From an uncultured Schlesneria sp. (lineage in GTDB: Bacteria; Planctomycetota; Planctomycetia; Planctomycetales; Planctomycetaceae): a DNA stretch of 64,000 bases. This document shows positions 17,321 to 26,704 of the stretch, in pieces. Where the stretch lies: positions 1 through 64,000 of the forward strand of contig CAIQIR010000142.1 of NCBI GenBank assembly GCA_903871875.1, written 5' to 3'. Position 1 is the first letter of the stretch; each line of letters begins with the position of its first letter. A model generated the notes under the pieces. That model searched no databases. It was not told where the DNA came from and saw only the letters and a list, made by a program, of their open reading frames with translations. The position numbers were made by a program, and so were the translations under genes.

Positions 17321-18070
17321 TCACTCTGGATCGAACGGCCCGTCATCTGCCACGAATGGTGGTGGTTCACCCTGCAAGAGGCACCACGCATTTTCCGCAG
17401 CGCGTTGTTCAGCCTCCTTTTTATTCGGACCCCAGGCCGGAGGATAGGCATCGGCACCCACGACGGCGGCGATCTTGAAACATTTCGAGTGATCTGGGCC
17501 GCACTCGTCGAGCAGCTGATAAAGCGGAGTCCCGCGCTGGTTCTTTTGGACCAATTGCTGCAACAGGCTCTTATAGTTCCGGCCGTGAGACGATTCGACT
17601 GTCCGATCGATCTCTGGTTCGATCATCCGCGTCAAAAACGGCCGGACAACGTCAATGCCGCCATCCAGATACAGTCCCGCGACGATTGATTCGAACACGG
17701 CGGCCTGGATCGAAAGCGGAATCTTGTCGAAGTCCGAAAGGCCTTTGCCCAACTGCAGGAAGTCACCCAGTCGCAGGTCGTTACTCAACTTGGCGCAGGT
17801 CGTACGACTGACCACGACCGATTTGATCCGCGTCAATTCTCCTTCGGTCTTTTCCGGAAACCGGTGGAATAGCAGTTCGCAGACGATCGTTCCCAGAATG
17901 GCATCTCCCAGGAACTCCAGCCGTTCGTTCGAGTCGAGCCTGGTCCGGGCGATCGACGAATGCGTCAGGCATCTCCGCAGCAACAGGCGGTCACGAAACT
18001 GATAGCCCAGCGATCGCTCGCAGGCCGATAAGCTCTCTTCCAGACGGGATGTGCCCAGCACTTCAGACAT
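17321..18070 (-). CDS. rnc: Ribonuclease III
   Basis: Cleaves double-stranded RNA during rRNA maturation and mRNA decay. The catalytic signature N-E-R-L-E-F-L-G-D-A is at residues 48-57 and the second acidic site in A-V-F-E-S-I-V-A-G-L-Y-L-D at about 118-130. A double-stranded RNA-binding domain follows (N-Y-K-S-L-L-Q-Q-L-V-Q through K-K-E-A-E-Q-R-A-A-E-N-A-W). Length 249, normal. ATG 18070 with GGTGGA upstream is preferred to GTG 18079. First gene of a minus-strand run reaching 15044. Confidence 0.93.
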   Translation of the reverse strand: MSEVLGTSRLEESLSACERSLGYQFRDRLLLRRCLTHSSIARTRLDSNERLEFLGDAILGTIVCELLFHRFPEKTEGELTRIKSVVVSRTTCAKLSNDLRLGDFLQLGKGLSDFDKIPLSIQAAVFESIVAGLYLDGGIDVVRPFLTRMIEPEIDRTVESSHGRNYKSLLQQLVQKNQRGTPLYQLLDECGPDHSKCFKIAAVVGADAYPPAWGPNKKEAEQRAAENAWCLLQGEPPPFVADDGPFDPE

Positions 18071-18079
18071 GCGATCCAC

Positions 18080-18490
18080 CGACGCGAATGGTTGGGACGG
18101 GATGTGAGACCCTCCAGCGCGGGATCGGAGGGTGGAACAACCTAACGGTTGAACCCAACCTCGGATCTCAAGCTGACACTGTTTCTATATTTCGTAGGAC
18201 ACAAGGTGTCAATTGGGAGCGGGGAATAGTTCCGAATTTGTGGGAACGTCGACGTGCCGGTGGGGCGCAACCGGTAGGAATGATCTTGGTGATTCTGAAT
18301 CAAAAAGTAAAACGAAAATCACGTTGTCATGGCAAGTAAATGGTCGGCCAATGGCTGGCAATTGATCGTCGTCCTAAAAGGGACACGACGCTTCGATCGC
18401 GGAACAGGCCAATGACGACAGCCCGCAAGAAATGAACTCAATTCCTGCGGGCTGTTTTTTCTGAACCAGTAAGTTTCTACCCCGGCAGAA
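18080..18490. other. Gap between rnc and tal
   Basis: No gene seen on either strand. It contains the terminator-like hairpin at 18419-18460 and a small GTCGT/ACGAC stem near 18368-18389. The rnc promoter region lies at its left end. Confidence 0.4.
18419..18460 (+). terminator. Strong Rho-independent-type hairpin facing the plus strand
   Basis: CAGCCCGCA-A-GAA pairs with TTC-C-TGCGGGCTG (13 positions, one mismatch) around a ten-base loop, followed by six Ts on the plus strand. No plus-strand gene precedes it, so it may end an unseen small RNA or serve in the reverse direction for tal, where the A run would precede the stem instead. Confidence 0.6.
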
Positions 18491-19459
18491 TTACTTGAGT
18501 TTGCTGGCGATCAATTGTTCCAGTTTCACGATGTCGGCCGAAAACTTGCGAATCCCTTCAGACGTCTTTTCGGTCGCCATCGCATCATCGTTGAGCTGCA
18601 AGCGGAACGTCTTTTCATCCAGCGAAATCTTGTCTCCGGCGATCGACTTCGACGAACTGGCATCCAGCTTCTTGGGCAAGAGGTCGGTGGAATCGGCCAG
18701 TTCCCCCAGCAGTGACGGGCTAATGGTCAACAGGTCACATCCCGCCAATTCGGTAATCTCGCCCTTGTTACGGAAGCTGGCGCCCATGATTTCGGTCTTG
18801 TATCCGAACTTCTTGTAGTAATGAAAAATCGCCGTGACTGACTGCACGCCCGGATCTTCGGTGGGCGAGTAATCGCGTTTCATCGCGGCTTTGTACCAGT
18901 CGAGAATGCGTCCCACAAAAGGCGAGATCAACGTCACCTTCGCTTCGGCACAAGCGATCGCTTGCGGAAACGAAAACAGCAGGGTCAGGTTGCAATGAAT
19001 GCCTTCACGCTCCAGCAGTTCGGCCGCGCGGATGCCTTCCCAGGTCGAGGCGATCTTGATCAGGATTCGTTCCCGGGCGAGACCGTTCTTTTCATACAGT
19101 CCGATCAACTGTCGCGCCTTGGCGACCGTGCCTGCCATATCGAATGACAAACGAGCGTCCGTTTCGGTTGAAACGCGACCGGGCACGATCTTCAGGATTT
19201 CCATGCCGAAATTCACCAACACGTGATCGATGATGTCTTCAATCTGCTTGGCACCGGTGAGACCGGACGCTTTCCGATCGGTGACGGCCTTGTCCACCAG
19301 GTGGACATATTCGGGTTTGGACGCTGCTGCCAGGATCAACGACGGGTTCGTCGTCGCATCCCGCGGCTGGTATTTTTTCATCGATTCAAAGTCGCCGGTG
19401 TCGGCGACCACCACCGTGAAACGCTTGAGCTGATCGAGTTGAGATGTTGATTCCGCCAT
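18491..19459 (-). CDS. tal: Transaldolase (TalA/TalB type)
   Basis: Transfers the dihydroxyacetone unit between sedoheptulose-7-phosphate and glyceraldehyde-3-phosphate in the non-oxidative pentose phosphate pathway. [10 protein letters not shown] at residues 34-43 is the class signature and K135 in [11 protein letters not shown] is the Schiff-base lysine. 322 residues, close to E. coli TalB (about 317). Strand [12 protein letters not shown] is also conserved. Stands alone with a gap on both sides. Confidence 0.95.
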   Translation of the reverse strand: MAESTSQLDQLKRFTVVVADTGDFESMKKYQPRDATTNPSLILAAASKPEYVHLVDKAVTDRKASGLTGAKQIEDIIDHVLVNFGMEILKIVPGRVSTETDARLSFDMAGTVAKARQLIGLYEKNGLARERILIKIASTWEGIRAAELLEREGIHCNLTLLFSFPQAIACAEAKVTLISPFVGRILDWYKAAMKRDYSPTEDPGVQSVTAIFHYYKKFGYKTEIMGASFRNKGEITELAGCDLLTISPSLLGELADSTDLLPKKLDASSSKSIAGDKISLDEKTFRLQLNDDAMATEKTSEGIRKFSADIVKLEQLIASKLK

Positions 19460-19593
19460 CGTGGGATTCCCCTTCTCCGACAGCCGAGGTCGGACCTGTG
19501 TGTCTGAAAGTGGTTAATACGTTAAGTTCTAGCCAGCCGCGAAACAGAATCCAGTCAGACGAGCAATTCACGTGCCTTCCGCATGTCCCGAAG

Positions 19594-19905
19594 TCACCCG
19601 GCAGGCAGTTCGACCCACAACTCGCCTGCTTCCACCGAGACCGAAAACCGTGGTTGTTGCAGTTGAGGATTCAGACAATGCCGACCGCTTGTCACGTCGA
19701 ATTGCCAGCCATGCCAGGGACAAGTCACGACCTGATCGTGCATCACCCCTTTGGCCAGCGGCCCTCCGGCATGCGGGCAAATGCCGTCCAGTGCATGGAA
19801 CTGTCCATCGACATTGAACAGGGCCACAATGCGGCCGCCAACGACGTACTCGCGTCCCTCACCCACGGGGATTTCGGCAGCACTGGCCACTCGGTATCGA
19901 TTCAC
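19594..19905 (-). CDS. Rieske [2Fe-2S] ferredoxin-like protein (NirD/BphF type)
   Basis: A 103-residue soluble protein with the two Rieske boxes, C-P-H-A-G-G and C-P-W-H-G-W, whose two Cys and two His bind the cluster. No transmembrane anchor is present, so it is a cytoplasmic electron carrier or an oxygenase ferredoxin. GTG 19905 follows AAGGATGATCC. It lies downstream of the Tat-exported isomerase on the same strand (33 bases), but no oxygenase or nitrite reductase large subunit is nearby. Confidence 0.88.
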   Translation of the reverse strand: MNRYRVASAAEIPVGEGREYVVGGRIVALFNVDGQFHALDGICPHAGGPLAKGVMHDQVVTCPWHGWQFDVTSGRHCLNPQLQQPRFSVSVEAGELWVELPAG

Positions 19906-19938
19906 GAAGGATCATCCTTGAAGGTTGTCACGCTGGTC

Positions 19939-20898
19939 TCACGCCAGGGCTTTGGCCACGGCGGCTTTCGTTTTTTCCAGCCCGGTCTTGGCTACTTCGA
20001 ATGCATCCTGCTTCCAATAGTCGCGGTTGAACAGTTCCAGCGACAGAACACCTCGATAACCGTTGTCACGCAACGTGCGGAAGATCTTGTCCAGCGGAGC
20101 GATCCCGTCGCCCGGATAAACGCGCTGGGAATCGTTGATCGTTTCGCGTGGCGGATTGCCGGGATAGTCGTTGACGTGGAAGTTATGCATCCGCGAGGCG
20201 GCGAACATTCCCAAGCCTTCGAAGTCTGATCCGCCTTTGAAAATGTGATAGATGTCCAACAGGACACAGGCCAGAGGATGAGCCGCTTCGACCCCGACGA
20301 ACGCGACTTCACCCATGCGGGCGAGTGTCTTGGCGAACCCCCACAGTTCCAACTGAGGTGCCACGCCTTCCTGCTGGCCCACGTCACACAAGGCTCGATA
20401 ACGAGCCGCCAGTTTCAACGGGTCGAGACCGGTTTTGTCGGTCACACCGACGGGCGGAGCGGCAATTCGAGTGCCGCCGATTTCACGCACCAGTCCCATA
20501 CATCGCTTGGCTTCTTCCAGCCCCTTTTGGCGTTCGGCGTCGTCTTCGTGCAGGAACGCGGCGAACCCGATCGCACTTTCGACTGTCAGTCCCGCGTCGG
20601 CAATCCGCTTGCGCAAATCCGAAAGAGTGCCGCCATTTTTGACGTAGGCATCCAGTTCCCCAATCCAGGGTTCGATGCCGGTATAGCCGGCCTGCGAGGC
20701 GACTTCGATCCCGCCGACGATGTCAATTTTCTTCCCTTTGTAAGGGCATTCGCGGATCGTGCTGGTATTCAAACAGAAGCGAAATGGCAGCCCTGTTTCC
20801 CCTGCGGCCTGGGCCGGTTGCGAGGAAGACAACGTACTGGCGGCGACGCTGGCGGCCGTGGTGGCGAAGAATGTTCGACGAGAGACAGACATCGACAT
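19939..20898 (-). CDS. Tat-exported sugar phosphate isomerase/epimerase-like TIM-barrel protein
   Basis: The N-terminus S-V-S-R-R-T-F-F-A followed by a hydrophobic stretch and A-Q-A is a twin-arginine signal. The mature protein is an AP_endonuc_2/xylose-isomerase-like barrel: the first strand (F-R-F-C-L-N-T-S-T-I-R), G-Y-T-G-I-E-P-W, G-G-T-R-I-A-A-P, L-E-L-W-G-F-A, L-L-D-I-Y-H and V-L-S-L-E-L-F-N supply the usual metal ligands Glu/Asp/His. Planctomycetes carry many such exported paralogues, thought to act on sugars or inositols. Start ATG 20898 is likely; a GTG at 20907 is possible. Substrate not predictable. Confidence 0.85.
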   Translation of the reverse strand: MSMSVSRRTFFATTAASVAASTLSSSQPAQAAGETGLPFRFCLNTSTIRECPYKGKKIDIVGGIEVASQAGYTGIEPWIGELDAYVKNGGTLSDLRKRIADAGLTVESAIGFAAFLHEDDAERQKGLEEAKRCMGLVREIGGTRIAAPPVGVTDKTGLDPLKLAARYRALCDVGQQEGVAPQLELWGFAKTLARMGEVAFVGVEAAHPLACVLLDIYHIFKGGSDFEGLGMFAASRMHNFHVNDYPGNPPRETINDSQRVYPGDGIAPLDKIFRTLRDNGYRGVLSLELFNRDYWKQDAFEVAKTGLEKTKAAVAKALA

Positions 20899-21020
20899 CA
20901 GAAACACTTTCGTTGGGAAATCGAAGAAAATTCCATCACACAGTTTACTTCGCGTGATGCTCCGTGGAAACTGGCAGCAGCAAACGAACGTTTTCGTCTT
21001 TCTCGCGACTCACAATACCG

Positions 21021-21635
21021 ATGCTGTTTATTCTCGATAACTACGATTCTTTCACTTACAACCTGGTCCAGCGATTCGGTGAAATCGACGCACGATTGGA
21101 TGTGAAAGTTGCCCGAAACGATCAGATCACGGTCGGCGAAATCGCCGCCCTGAAGCCGCAGGGGATCGTCGTTTCGCCCGGCCCGTGTACGCCGCATGAG
21201 GCGGGCATTTCGATGGAACTGATCCGTCAGTTGGGGCCCAAAATTCCCACGCTGGGAGTGTGTCTGGGACATCAGTCGATGGCCGAAGTGTTCCACTCGC
21301 CTGTCGTCCGTGCCGAACGCTTGATGCACGGCAAGGTGTCGCCCATTCATCACATTGGAACGGGAGTCTTCCAGGGACTGGCGAATCCGTTTACGGCGAC
21401 ACGTTATCATAGCCTGTACGTTCCCGAAGCGACGCTCAGCCCTGAATTGGAAGTCACCGCCTGGGCCGATTTTCCTGGGCATGCGCGTGAGATCATGGGA
21501 CTTCGTCATCGAGAATATCCGATCCATGGAGTGCAGTTTCATCCGGAAAGTTTCCTGACCGAAGGGGGCATTCAGTTGCTGAAAAATTTCCTCAACATGG
21601 CGGGGCTCTCTTCTTCCACGTCACCGGGCCAGTGA
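21021..21635 (+). CDS. pabA: Aminodeoxychorismate/anthranilate synthase glutaminase subunit (PabA/TrpG)
   Basis: A class I glutamine amidotransferase that feeds ammonia to PabB or Trp[14 protein letters not shown] opens the protein, S-P-G-P-C-T-P is the oxyanion loop, G-V-C-L-G-H-Q holds the nucleophilic Cys, and V-Q-F-H-P-E-S completes the triad. 204 residues from ATG 21021; a longer frame from 20964 adds a non-homologous leader. The neighbouring genes give no hint between tryptophan and folate, and organisms often use one protein for both. Confidence 0.9.
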   Translation: MLFILDNYDSFTYNLVQRFGEIDARLDVKVARNDQITVGEIAALKPQGIVVSPGPCTPHEAGISMELIRQLGPKIPTLGVCLGHQSMAEVFHSPVVRAERLMHGKVSPIHHIGTGVFQGLANPFTATRYHSLYVPEATLSPELEVTAWADFPGHAREIMGLRHREYPIHGVQFHPESFLTEGGIQLLKNFLNMAGLSSSTSPGQ

Positions 21636-21681
21636 CTCATCCTGATCTCGTTCGCGCGATGCGAGTCTGTGCAGGCGCCGC

Positions 21682-22677
21682 ATGACAGAAACGGATCCTT
21701 CGATTCATTCGGGTAACTCGAAACCACGGCCCACGGGACCGCCGAAAAAGCGTCGCGGTATGATCCGGCTGGGCTGTTTGTTTTTGGCGGCTTATCTCAT
21801 GTTTGTGGCTCTCGTCACGTCCTATCAGCGGTCCCTCATCTACCAACCACAATCGTGCGAGCGACTGTGGGCGAACAAGGCCGGGTTGCCTCAAGCGGTG
21901 GCCGATGTGACGGTGACATCGCACGACGGATTGAACCTTTACGGCTGGCACGTCATCGCGGGAAGCTCGGCCCGTTCCAAGCCTGTCGATGCGGGACAAG
22001 CCCTGTCGGACGACCGTCCCGTCGTCCTGTATTTTCCAGGCAATGGCGGCAATCGTGCGAGGCGATTCGAGCAATTGTCCACCTTGGCTTCGTTGAATGC
22101 GCATGTGGTGCTGGTCGACTACCGCGGCTATGCCGACAATGCCGGGAAGCCGACCGAAGAAGACTTCGCTCGTGATGCTCGATCGGTGTGGAATCATCTG
22201 ACTCTCACCTGTAGTGTTCCTGCCGACCGGATTGTGATTTATGGCGAATCACTCGGTGGAGGCGTGGCCACGCGACTGGCCAGTGAACTCTGCCTGGAAC
22301 AGATCGAACCCGGTGGCTTGATCGCTCAGTCGACTTTCAACTCACTGGTGGCCGTCGCCAAATTTCATTTCCCCTGGTTGCCCGTATCGCTGGTGCTTGT
22401 CGACCGCTTTCCCTCGGACAAACGCATCGCCTCGGTCACTTGTCCTCTCCTGCAGATTCATGGCACGGAAGATACCATCGTTCCCTTCCGGTTCGGTCAG
22501 CAGCTATTTGACGCCGCCCCCGCCACGTCGGCCAAGGGCGTTGCCAAACGGCAGTTCGTGCTGCCGCAGACTGATCACAACGATGTCTATTCCGACGCGC
22601 TGAATCCTGGCTCGTCGTTGGTTGCGGAACTGAAACGTTTTCTCGACAGCGTGGCCGAGGTCGCCAGCGCCCCCTAG
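21682..22677 (+). CDS. Membrane-anchored alpha/beta hydrolase (ABHD13/17-like)
   Basis: 331 residues: a basic proline-rich N-terminus, one membrane helix (about 29-47), then an alpha/beta-hydrolase fold. Y-G-E-S-L-G-G has the nucleophile Ser190, F-P-G-N-G-G-N forms the oxyanion turn, V-D-Y-R-G-Y-A-D-N-A-G is the strand-4 loop seen in this BEM46-like branch, H-G-T-E-D-T-I-V-P carries the Asp and T-D-H-N-D the His. Likely an esterase or thioesterase facing outward. It starts 46 bases after pabA, perhaps co-transcribed. Confidence 0.82.
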   Translation: MTETDPSIHSGNSKPRPTGPPKKRRGMIRLGCLFLAAYLMFVALVTSYQRSLIYQPQSCERLWANKAGLPQAVADVTVTSHDGLNLYGWHVIAGSSARSKPVDAGQALSDDRPVVLYFPGNGGNRARRFEQLSTLASLNAHVVLVDYRGYADNAGKPTEEDFARDARSVWNHLTLTCSVPADRIVIYGESLGGGVATRLASELCLEQIEPGGLIAQSTFNSLVAVAKFHFPWLPVSLVLVDRFPSDKRIASVTCPLLQIHGTEDTIVPFRFGQQLFDAAPATSAKGVAKRQFVLPQTDHNDVYSDALNPGSSLVAELKRFLDSVAEVASAP

Positions 22678-22696
22678 TCGATGCACGGCTTTCTCT

Positions 22697-22765
22697 GCTG
22701 TCTGACGTCACGGCGGTCAGGCAGCACGCTCACGTCAGAGATCGCTGCTGTCAGACGTGAGCGTG
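22697..22765. terminator. Two adjacent hairpins between convergent genes
   Basis: GCTGTCTGAC/GTCAGGCAGC (22697-22706 with 22716-22725, one G-T pair) and the perfect 12-bp CACGCTCACGTC/GACGTGAGCGTG (22725-22736 with 22754-22765) lie between the ends of the hydrolase gene and the DUF885 gene. Position suggests a bidirectional terminator, though neither side has a long T tract. Confidence 0.6.
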
Positions 22766-22781
22766 GAAACAAGAGCCCCCG

Positions 22782-24569
22782 TCATTCGGGCACTGGCTCC
22801 TTCAACAGTAACGCTTTAACAAAGCGCGCCGGCGGCGAACCGAACGACACCACACCATCGTGGTATCGTTTCAGAGTGAAACCATGACCCCACGCCTGTT
22901 GTGCGGCAGTGCGCAGATCCTGATGTTCCTGTACTCCGACGAAATAGGTCGACAGCTGTGTCGAGGTGACCTGAGCCCGTACCCACTTGCCGGCTGCTTC
23001 TCGTTCTTCTTGAAACGTGTCATGCATCATCAGCCGCATCGCTTCTTCGCGTCGGATGCCATCGACATGCACCGACTGGTCCAGAATCGAATTGGCAATC
23101 ACTCGCAAATACCACTTCAACGTGACCAGTCGCATGAGCGGATCGCGATCGAGAAAGCCCGCTTCCGACATCATCTGTTCGGTATAGCAGGCCCAACCTT
23201 CGACGAACGTCCCCGATGACAGAACAGCCCGCAAGCGACGCGGGCTGCGGTTCGCATAAGCGATCTGCAGGAAGTGACCGGGCATCGCTTCGTGTACCGT
23301 CAAGTTGTGGATCGAGCGAATGTTGTACTCGCGCAGGAACGACGCACATTGGGTATCGCTCCAGTCCGTCGGCAGCGGGGCGACTGCATAAAACGTCTTC
23401 TGACCGACTTCCAGCGGCCCGGGCGAATCGCAGTAGGCGATCGCAACACCGCGTTGAAATTCGGGCATCACGATGATTTCCAAGGGATCGGTGGTCATCG
23501 TCATCAGGTCGTGGTCGCGGACAAAATCGGTGGCGATCTGCAATGATTTCTGAGCGGCGGGTACGACGCCATCACGCGGCGGGACGTCTGCCGCGGCCTT
23601 CTCAAGTGCGAACTTGATCACCGCCTGCTGTTGTTCATCGCTGGGGTTTTCAGGCAGTTCGGCCTGTGGATTCCGCTCAAGCTGAAACTTTCTGGCGAGC
23701 GAATACATCTCGGTCCGCACCCGACGTAACTCAAACTCGGCCCGTTCGCGAATCTCTTGTCGGCTAAGTCGCGCTCCCAGTGCGAAGGCCAGCTTTTCAT
23801 CGAACAGCTTTTTCCCCAGTTTGGCATCGCCTTCGGCGGCGGGCTTTAACTGTTGTTCCAGCCACTGCTGATGCTCGTCAACGGCCTGTTCGGTCCGCTT
23901 GATCGCCTGCAGCAGTCGCTGTTGATCGGCCGAGTTCAGCTTGGTCACGTGCGGGCGAACCGTGTTTTCGATGATGTCCAGCACACCGCGATTTTGCTTG
24001 ATGGCCGTTTCTGCATGAATCAGTGGGACTCGTTTGGGTTCGAGTGTCTGACGAATCTGATTGAGCAGCCGCGGGTACTGTTCCAGTCGCGCGGTGACGC
24101 TCAACAGACGTTTCTCCAGCGGAGCAAACTCGCGGGCCATCAAACCATAGATGGCACCGCCGGTCATTTGCGCATACTCAATCGGGTTCCAGGCCCATTC
24201 CTGCAACTGGTCCAAACGCCACAGTTGCCCCTGCAGATGTTGCGAGAGCAATTGCAGATCGACCTGCTGGTCGCGTGAGAGTTGCGGACGGTTGAACGTC
24301 GCCAGTTCGTTCAGAAAGCTTTTGTAGAACGATCGTTCGCGATCACGAGCTTCGGGGCTGATCTCATCCAACTGCTCATCGTACCGATGATCGCCCAGAG
24401 CCGTCGCACCAATCGGCGACAGGGCCGGCATTTCGTCGATGAACCGCGCCACCAGTTTGTCGAATCGTGCATCCATTGGCTGGGGATCCTGCTTGGTGTC
24501 GGCGGCGAAGGTTGTTCCCACCAGTATCAGGCAATAGACCGGACAAATCATCCTGACAAGCCGTGGCAT
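22782..24569 (-). CDS. Exported DUF885 protein, putative metal-dependent peptidase
   Basis: 595 residues with a signal peptide (hydrophobic core I-C-P-V-Y-C-L-I-L-V-G, cut near A-A-D). H-E-A-M-P-G-H at 426-432 matches the HExxxGH-type motif of DUF885, a family structurally related to zinc carboxypeptidases/M32-like enzymes; the downstream F-V-E-G-W-A-C-Y-T-E-Q block has the expected Glu. Helical throughout. The family is common in Planctomycetes; peptide substrates are assumed, not shown. Single gene, 60 bases from the BshB1-like gene on the same strand. Confidence 0.85.
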   Translation of the reverse strand: MPRLVRMICPVYCLILVGTTFAADTKQDPQPMDARFDKLVARFIDEMPALSPIGATALGDHRYDEQLDEISPEARDRERSFYKSFLNELATFNRPQLSRDQQVDLQLLSQHLQGQLWRLDQLQEWAWNPIEYAQMTGGAIYGLMAREFAPLEKRLLSVTARLEQYPRLLNQIRQTLEPKRVPLIHAETAIKQNRGVLDIIENTVRPHVTKLNSADQQRLLQAIKRTEQAVDEHQQWLEQQLKPAAEGDAKLGKKLFDEKLAFALGARLSRQEIRERAEFELRRVRTEMYSLARKFQLERNPQAELPENPSDEQQQAVIKFALEKAAADVPPRDGVVPAAQKSLQIATDFVRDHDLMTMTTDPLEIIVMPEFQRGVAIAYCDSPGPLEVGQKTFYAVAPLPTDWSDTQCASFLREYNIRSIHNLTVHEAMPGHFLQIAYANRSPRRLRAVLSSGTFVEGWACYTEQMMSEAGFLDRDPLMRLVTLKWYLRVIANSILDQSVHVDGIRREEAMRLMMHDTFQEEREAAGKWVRAQVTSTQLSTYFVGVQEHQDLRTAAQQAWGHGFTLKRYHDGVVSFGSPPARFVKALLLKEPVPE

Positions 24570-24629
24570 CTGTTCCCTCCTCTGGAACGCGATCGGTCGT
24601 TGTTTTCCCTGACGAATCCCGGCACGGTA

Positions 24630-25379
24630 TCAACCGCTGCGCGGGCTTTCCTGGCCTCGGTCAAAATCAATCATCGAGGTGAACGAGCCCACACGCAGAG
24701 ACTCGCGACTGGCAAAAGGTTCGCCGTATTTTTTGCCGATCGACCAACCCCAATAGCGGGCGCGATCGCGAATGTCGTCGAGCGGTGTCGGAAACGTCTG
24801 GGTGCGGCCGGCAACGAACTGGCTTTCGTAACAGCGAACCGCAGACATCTTCTCTTCGATCGTCTCGCTGATGTCGAACACAAACGCCGGTTGCGGATGC
24901 ACGCGCAGATGGATGCTGAAGTAGTAAAAGATCTGCGGCGGATGGAACGGTTCGCCCGGCATATCGGTGCGCGTCAGCTTGGACCAGAACCGTGCGGCTT
25001 CGATCAGGCTGGTGGCGGCCACATGATCGGGATGGCTGTCTTCCCAGTAAGGGGCGAAGATCACGCGCGGTCGGGTCAGCCGAAAAATCGTGGCCAGTTT
25101 GCGACGGGCTTCCAGCGTATGTTCCAATGTTCGATTCGGCAGTCCCAAATGATGTCGCCAATCGAGCTGTAGAACTTTGGTCGCGGCCGCGGTCTCTTGC
25201 ACGCGAATTTCGGGCGAGCCGAACGGGGTCGGTTCGCCATTGGTCAGGTCAAGCACCCCGACTCGCAGGCCCTGTCGTCGACAGGCAACCAGCGTCCCAC
25301 CGACGCTGATTTCCGCGTCATCGGGATGCGGGGCCACGGCCAAAATATCGAGCGGTTGTTCCAGGGGCGACATTGGCAT
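24630..25379 (-). CDS. bshB1: LmbE/PIG-L deacetylase, bacillithiol biosynthesis type (BshB1)
   Basis: 249 residues. The zinc motif A-P-H-P-D-D-A-E is at 16-23 and the third ligand in S-H-P-D-H-V. L-D-L-T-N-G-E-P-T-P-F-G, H-H-L-G-L-P-N-R and the C-terminal W-G-W-S-I-G-K-K-Y-G-E-P-F match BshB1, which removes acetate from GlcNAc-malate in bacillithiol synthesis. The partner genes bshA and bshC are not in the window, so the assignment rests on motifs alone; a sugar-modification role remains possible. The gene sits upstream of the DUF885 gene. Confidence 0.85.
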   Translation of the reverse strand: MPMSPLEQPLDILAVAPHPDDAEISVGGTLVACRRQGLRVGVLDLTNGEPTPFGSPEIRVQETAAATKVLQLDWRHHLGLPNRTLEHTLEARRKLATIFRLTRPRVIFAPYWEDSHPDHVAATSLIEAARFWSKLTRTDMPGEPFHPPQIFYYFSIHLRVHPQPAFVFDISETIEEKMSAVRCYESQFVAGRTQTFPTPLDDIRDRARYWGWSIGKKYGEPFASRESLRVGSFTSMIDFDRGQESPRSG

Positions 25380-25490
25380 TCATCTCGACACAAAGAAGTG
25401 ATTTTGGGATAAAATTCGCTCACTCTCCCAACTCAATGCATTCACAATTTGCTGCCCGACCCTCACTCCGCTTGTTCGTGGAGCCCGCTC

Positions 25491-25757
25491 ATGTTGCGCC
25501 CCTCTGGTTCGCTGCTTTGGTCATTAGCCCTATTCGGTGCGTTGCTGCCCGGATGTGCGACATTCGGCATCAAGAATGGCATTCCCTATTTTAGTAAGCA
25601 ACCGCAGTGGGAGCCCAATGTCGAAGAAGACAAGTGGTCTTCGGTCGGCAAAATCGGGCGAGGTAATCGTCAGCTGGAAGACGAAAACGATCCGCTCAAA
25701 TCGATGCTGATGTCGAAAGAGGCTCAGGATATCGAACGGAACCTGGGATATAAGTAA
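25491..25757 (+). CDS. Small lipoprotein of unknown function
   Basis: 88 residues: M-L-R-P-S-G-S-L-L-W-S then a hydrophobic core ending in L-L-P-G-C, a lipobox with the lipidated Cys, followed by a charged mature part (W-E-P-N-V-E-E-D-K-W and K-E-A-Q-D-I-E-R-N-L). The ATG at 25491 places the signal peptide correctly; an upstream frame start at 25449 would spoil it. No family recognised. Confidence 0.7.
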   Translation: MLRPSGSLLWSLALFGALLPGCATFGIKNGIPYFSKQPQWEPNVEEDKWSSVGKIGRGNRQLEDENDPLKSMLMSKEAQDIERNLGYK

Positions 25758-25862
25758 GCCAGACGCCACGCCGTAATGGCCCGCTCTTCGGCTTCACGGC
25801 CAGCACGACGGCATTTCATCGGCAATTCGTGCTGAAGCGTGACGACGGGCCCCGGTTTCTTG

Positions 25863-26333
25863 TTATTCTTCTTCGTCGTCCGCACCGGGCTTGGCCGCCT
25901 TCTTTCGCGTGACGCGTTTCAGCGGTGCCACTTTTTCTTTCTCGGCACTTTCGACCTTCGTCGCGAAAATCCGCCGGACCGATTCCAGCAGCACTTCCAT
26001 TGGGAACGGCTTCCGCAAATAGTCGGCGACACCCAGCATCTCGGCATAGGCCTTGTGTCGTCCCCCTTCGTTGGCGGTGATCATGATGACGGCCGGGGGT
26101 GAGGCCAATGTCTTCAAGAATTCCAGCACCGGAAAACCACCCATGCGAGGCATCATCATGTCGGTGATGACCAGGTCGGGCTTCAGGGTTTCAATCTGCC
26201 CCTTCCCTTCGATGCCGTTGGGCGACAAGTACACGCGGTAGCCGTTGCCGGTGAGCACACCATGCAGCATCGACGCGATCTCGCGGTCGTCATCAATAAT
26301 CAGAATCGTTTTGTTAGTCGGTTCGACGGGCAT
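25863..26333 (-). CDS. Single-domain response regulator with lysine-rich tail
   Basis: 156 residues. The receiver domain has the acidic pocket I-I-D-D-D-R-E (14-16), phosphoacceptor Asp58 in [12 protein letters not shown], Thr in M-I-T-A-N-E and Lys in L-R-K-P-F-P. After about residue 125 the protein is a basic-then-acidic tail ([17 protein letters not shown]) without a DNA-binding domain. ATG 26333 is preceded by GAGG eight bases upstream; longer frame starts to 26480 lack ribosome sites. No histidine kinase is adjacent, so it is an orphan. Confidence 0.85.
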   Translation of the reverse strand: MPVEPTNKTILIIDDDREIASMLHGVLTGNGYRVYLSPNGIEGKGQIETLKPDLVITDMMMPRMGGFPVLEFLKTLASPPAVIMITANEGGRHKAYAEMLGVADYLRKPFPMEVLLESVRRIFATKVESAEKEKVAPLKRVTRKKAAKPGADDEEE

Positions 26334-26704
26334 CGGAACGTCCTCGGCGGGGCAGGAATCTCGGCGGGCAGTAGACATCATCGTAGATTGCACCCCCGCG
26401 AGTGACAAGCGGATGACAACGAAGCGATTTCGCCTTTTTCTCGAATTGTCAGGTCGAACGACGTCTGCCCGTCTCGCCAATCAATGCGACCGGCAGCCAA
26501 CTTCGCAGACGGTTTCCACCCGATTCACGATCCTTCAACAGATCAGCGGCAGTGCACCAAATCACCGGTCGGTGATCTTAAAAACTGACATCAGTGTCGC
26601 CGTGCGGCCGTCGCCGACACAAGCCAAATCCGTCACCGTTCCCCTGATTCTCTGGCCGTCACCATCTTCTCTCTTCTCTGGTCGTCGCTACCGAGGGATC
26701 ACCG

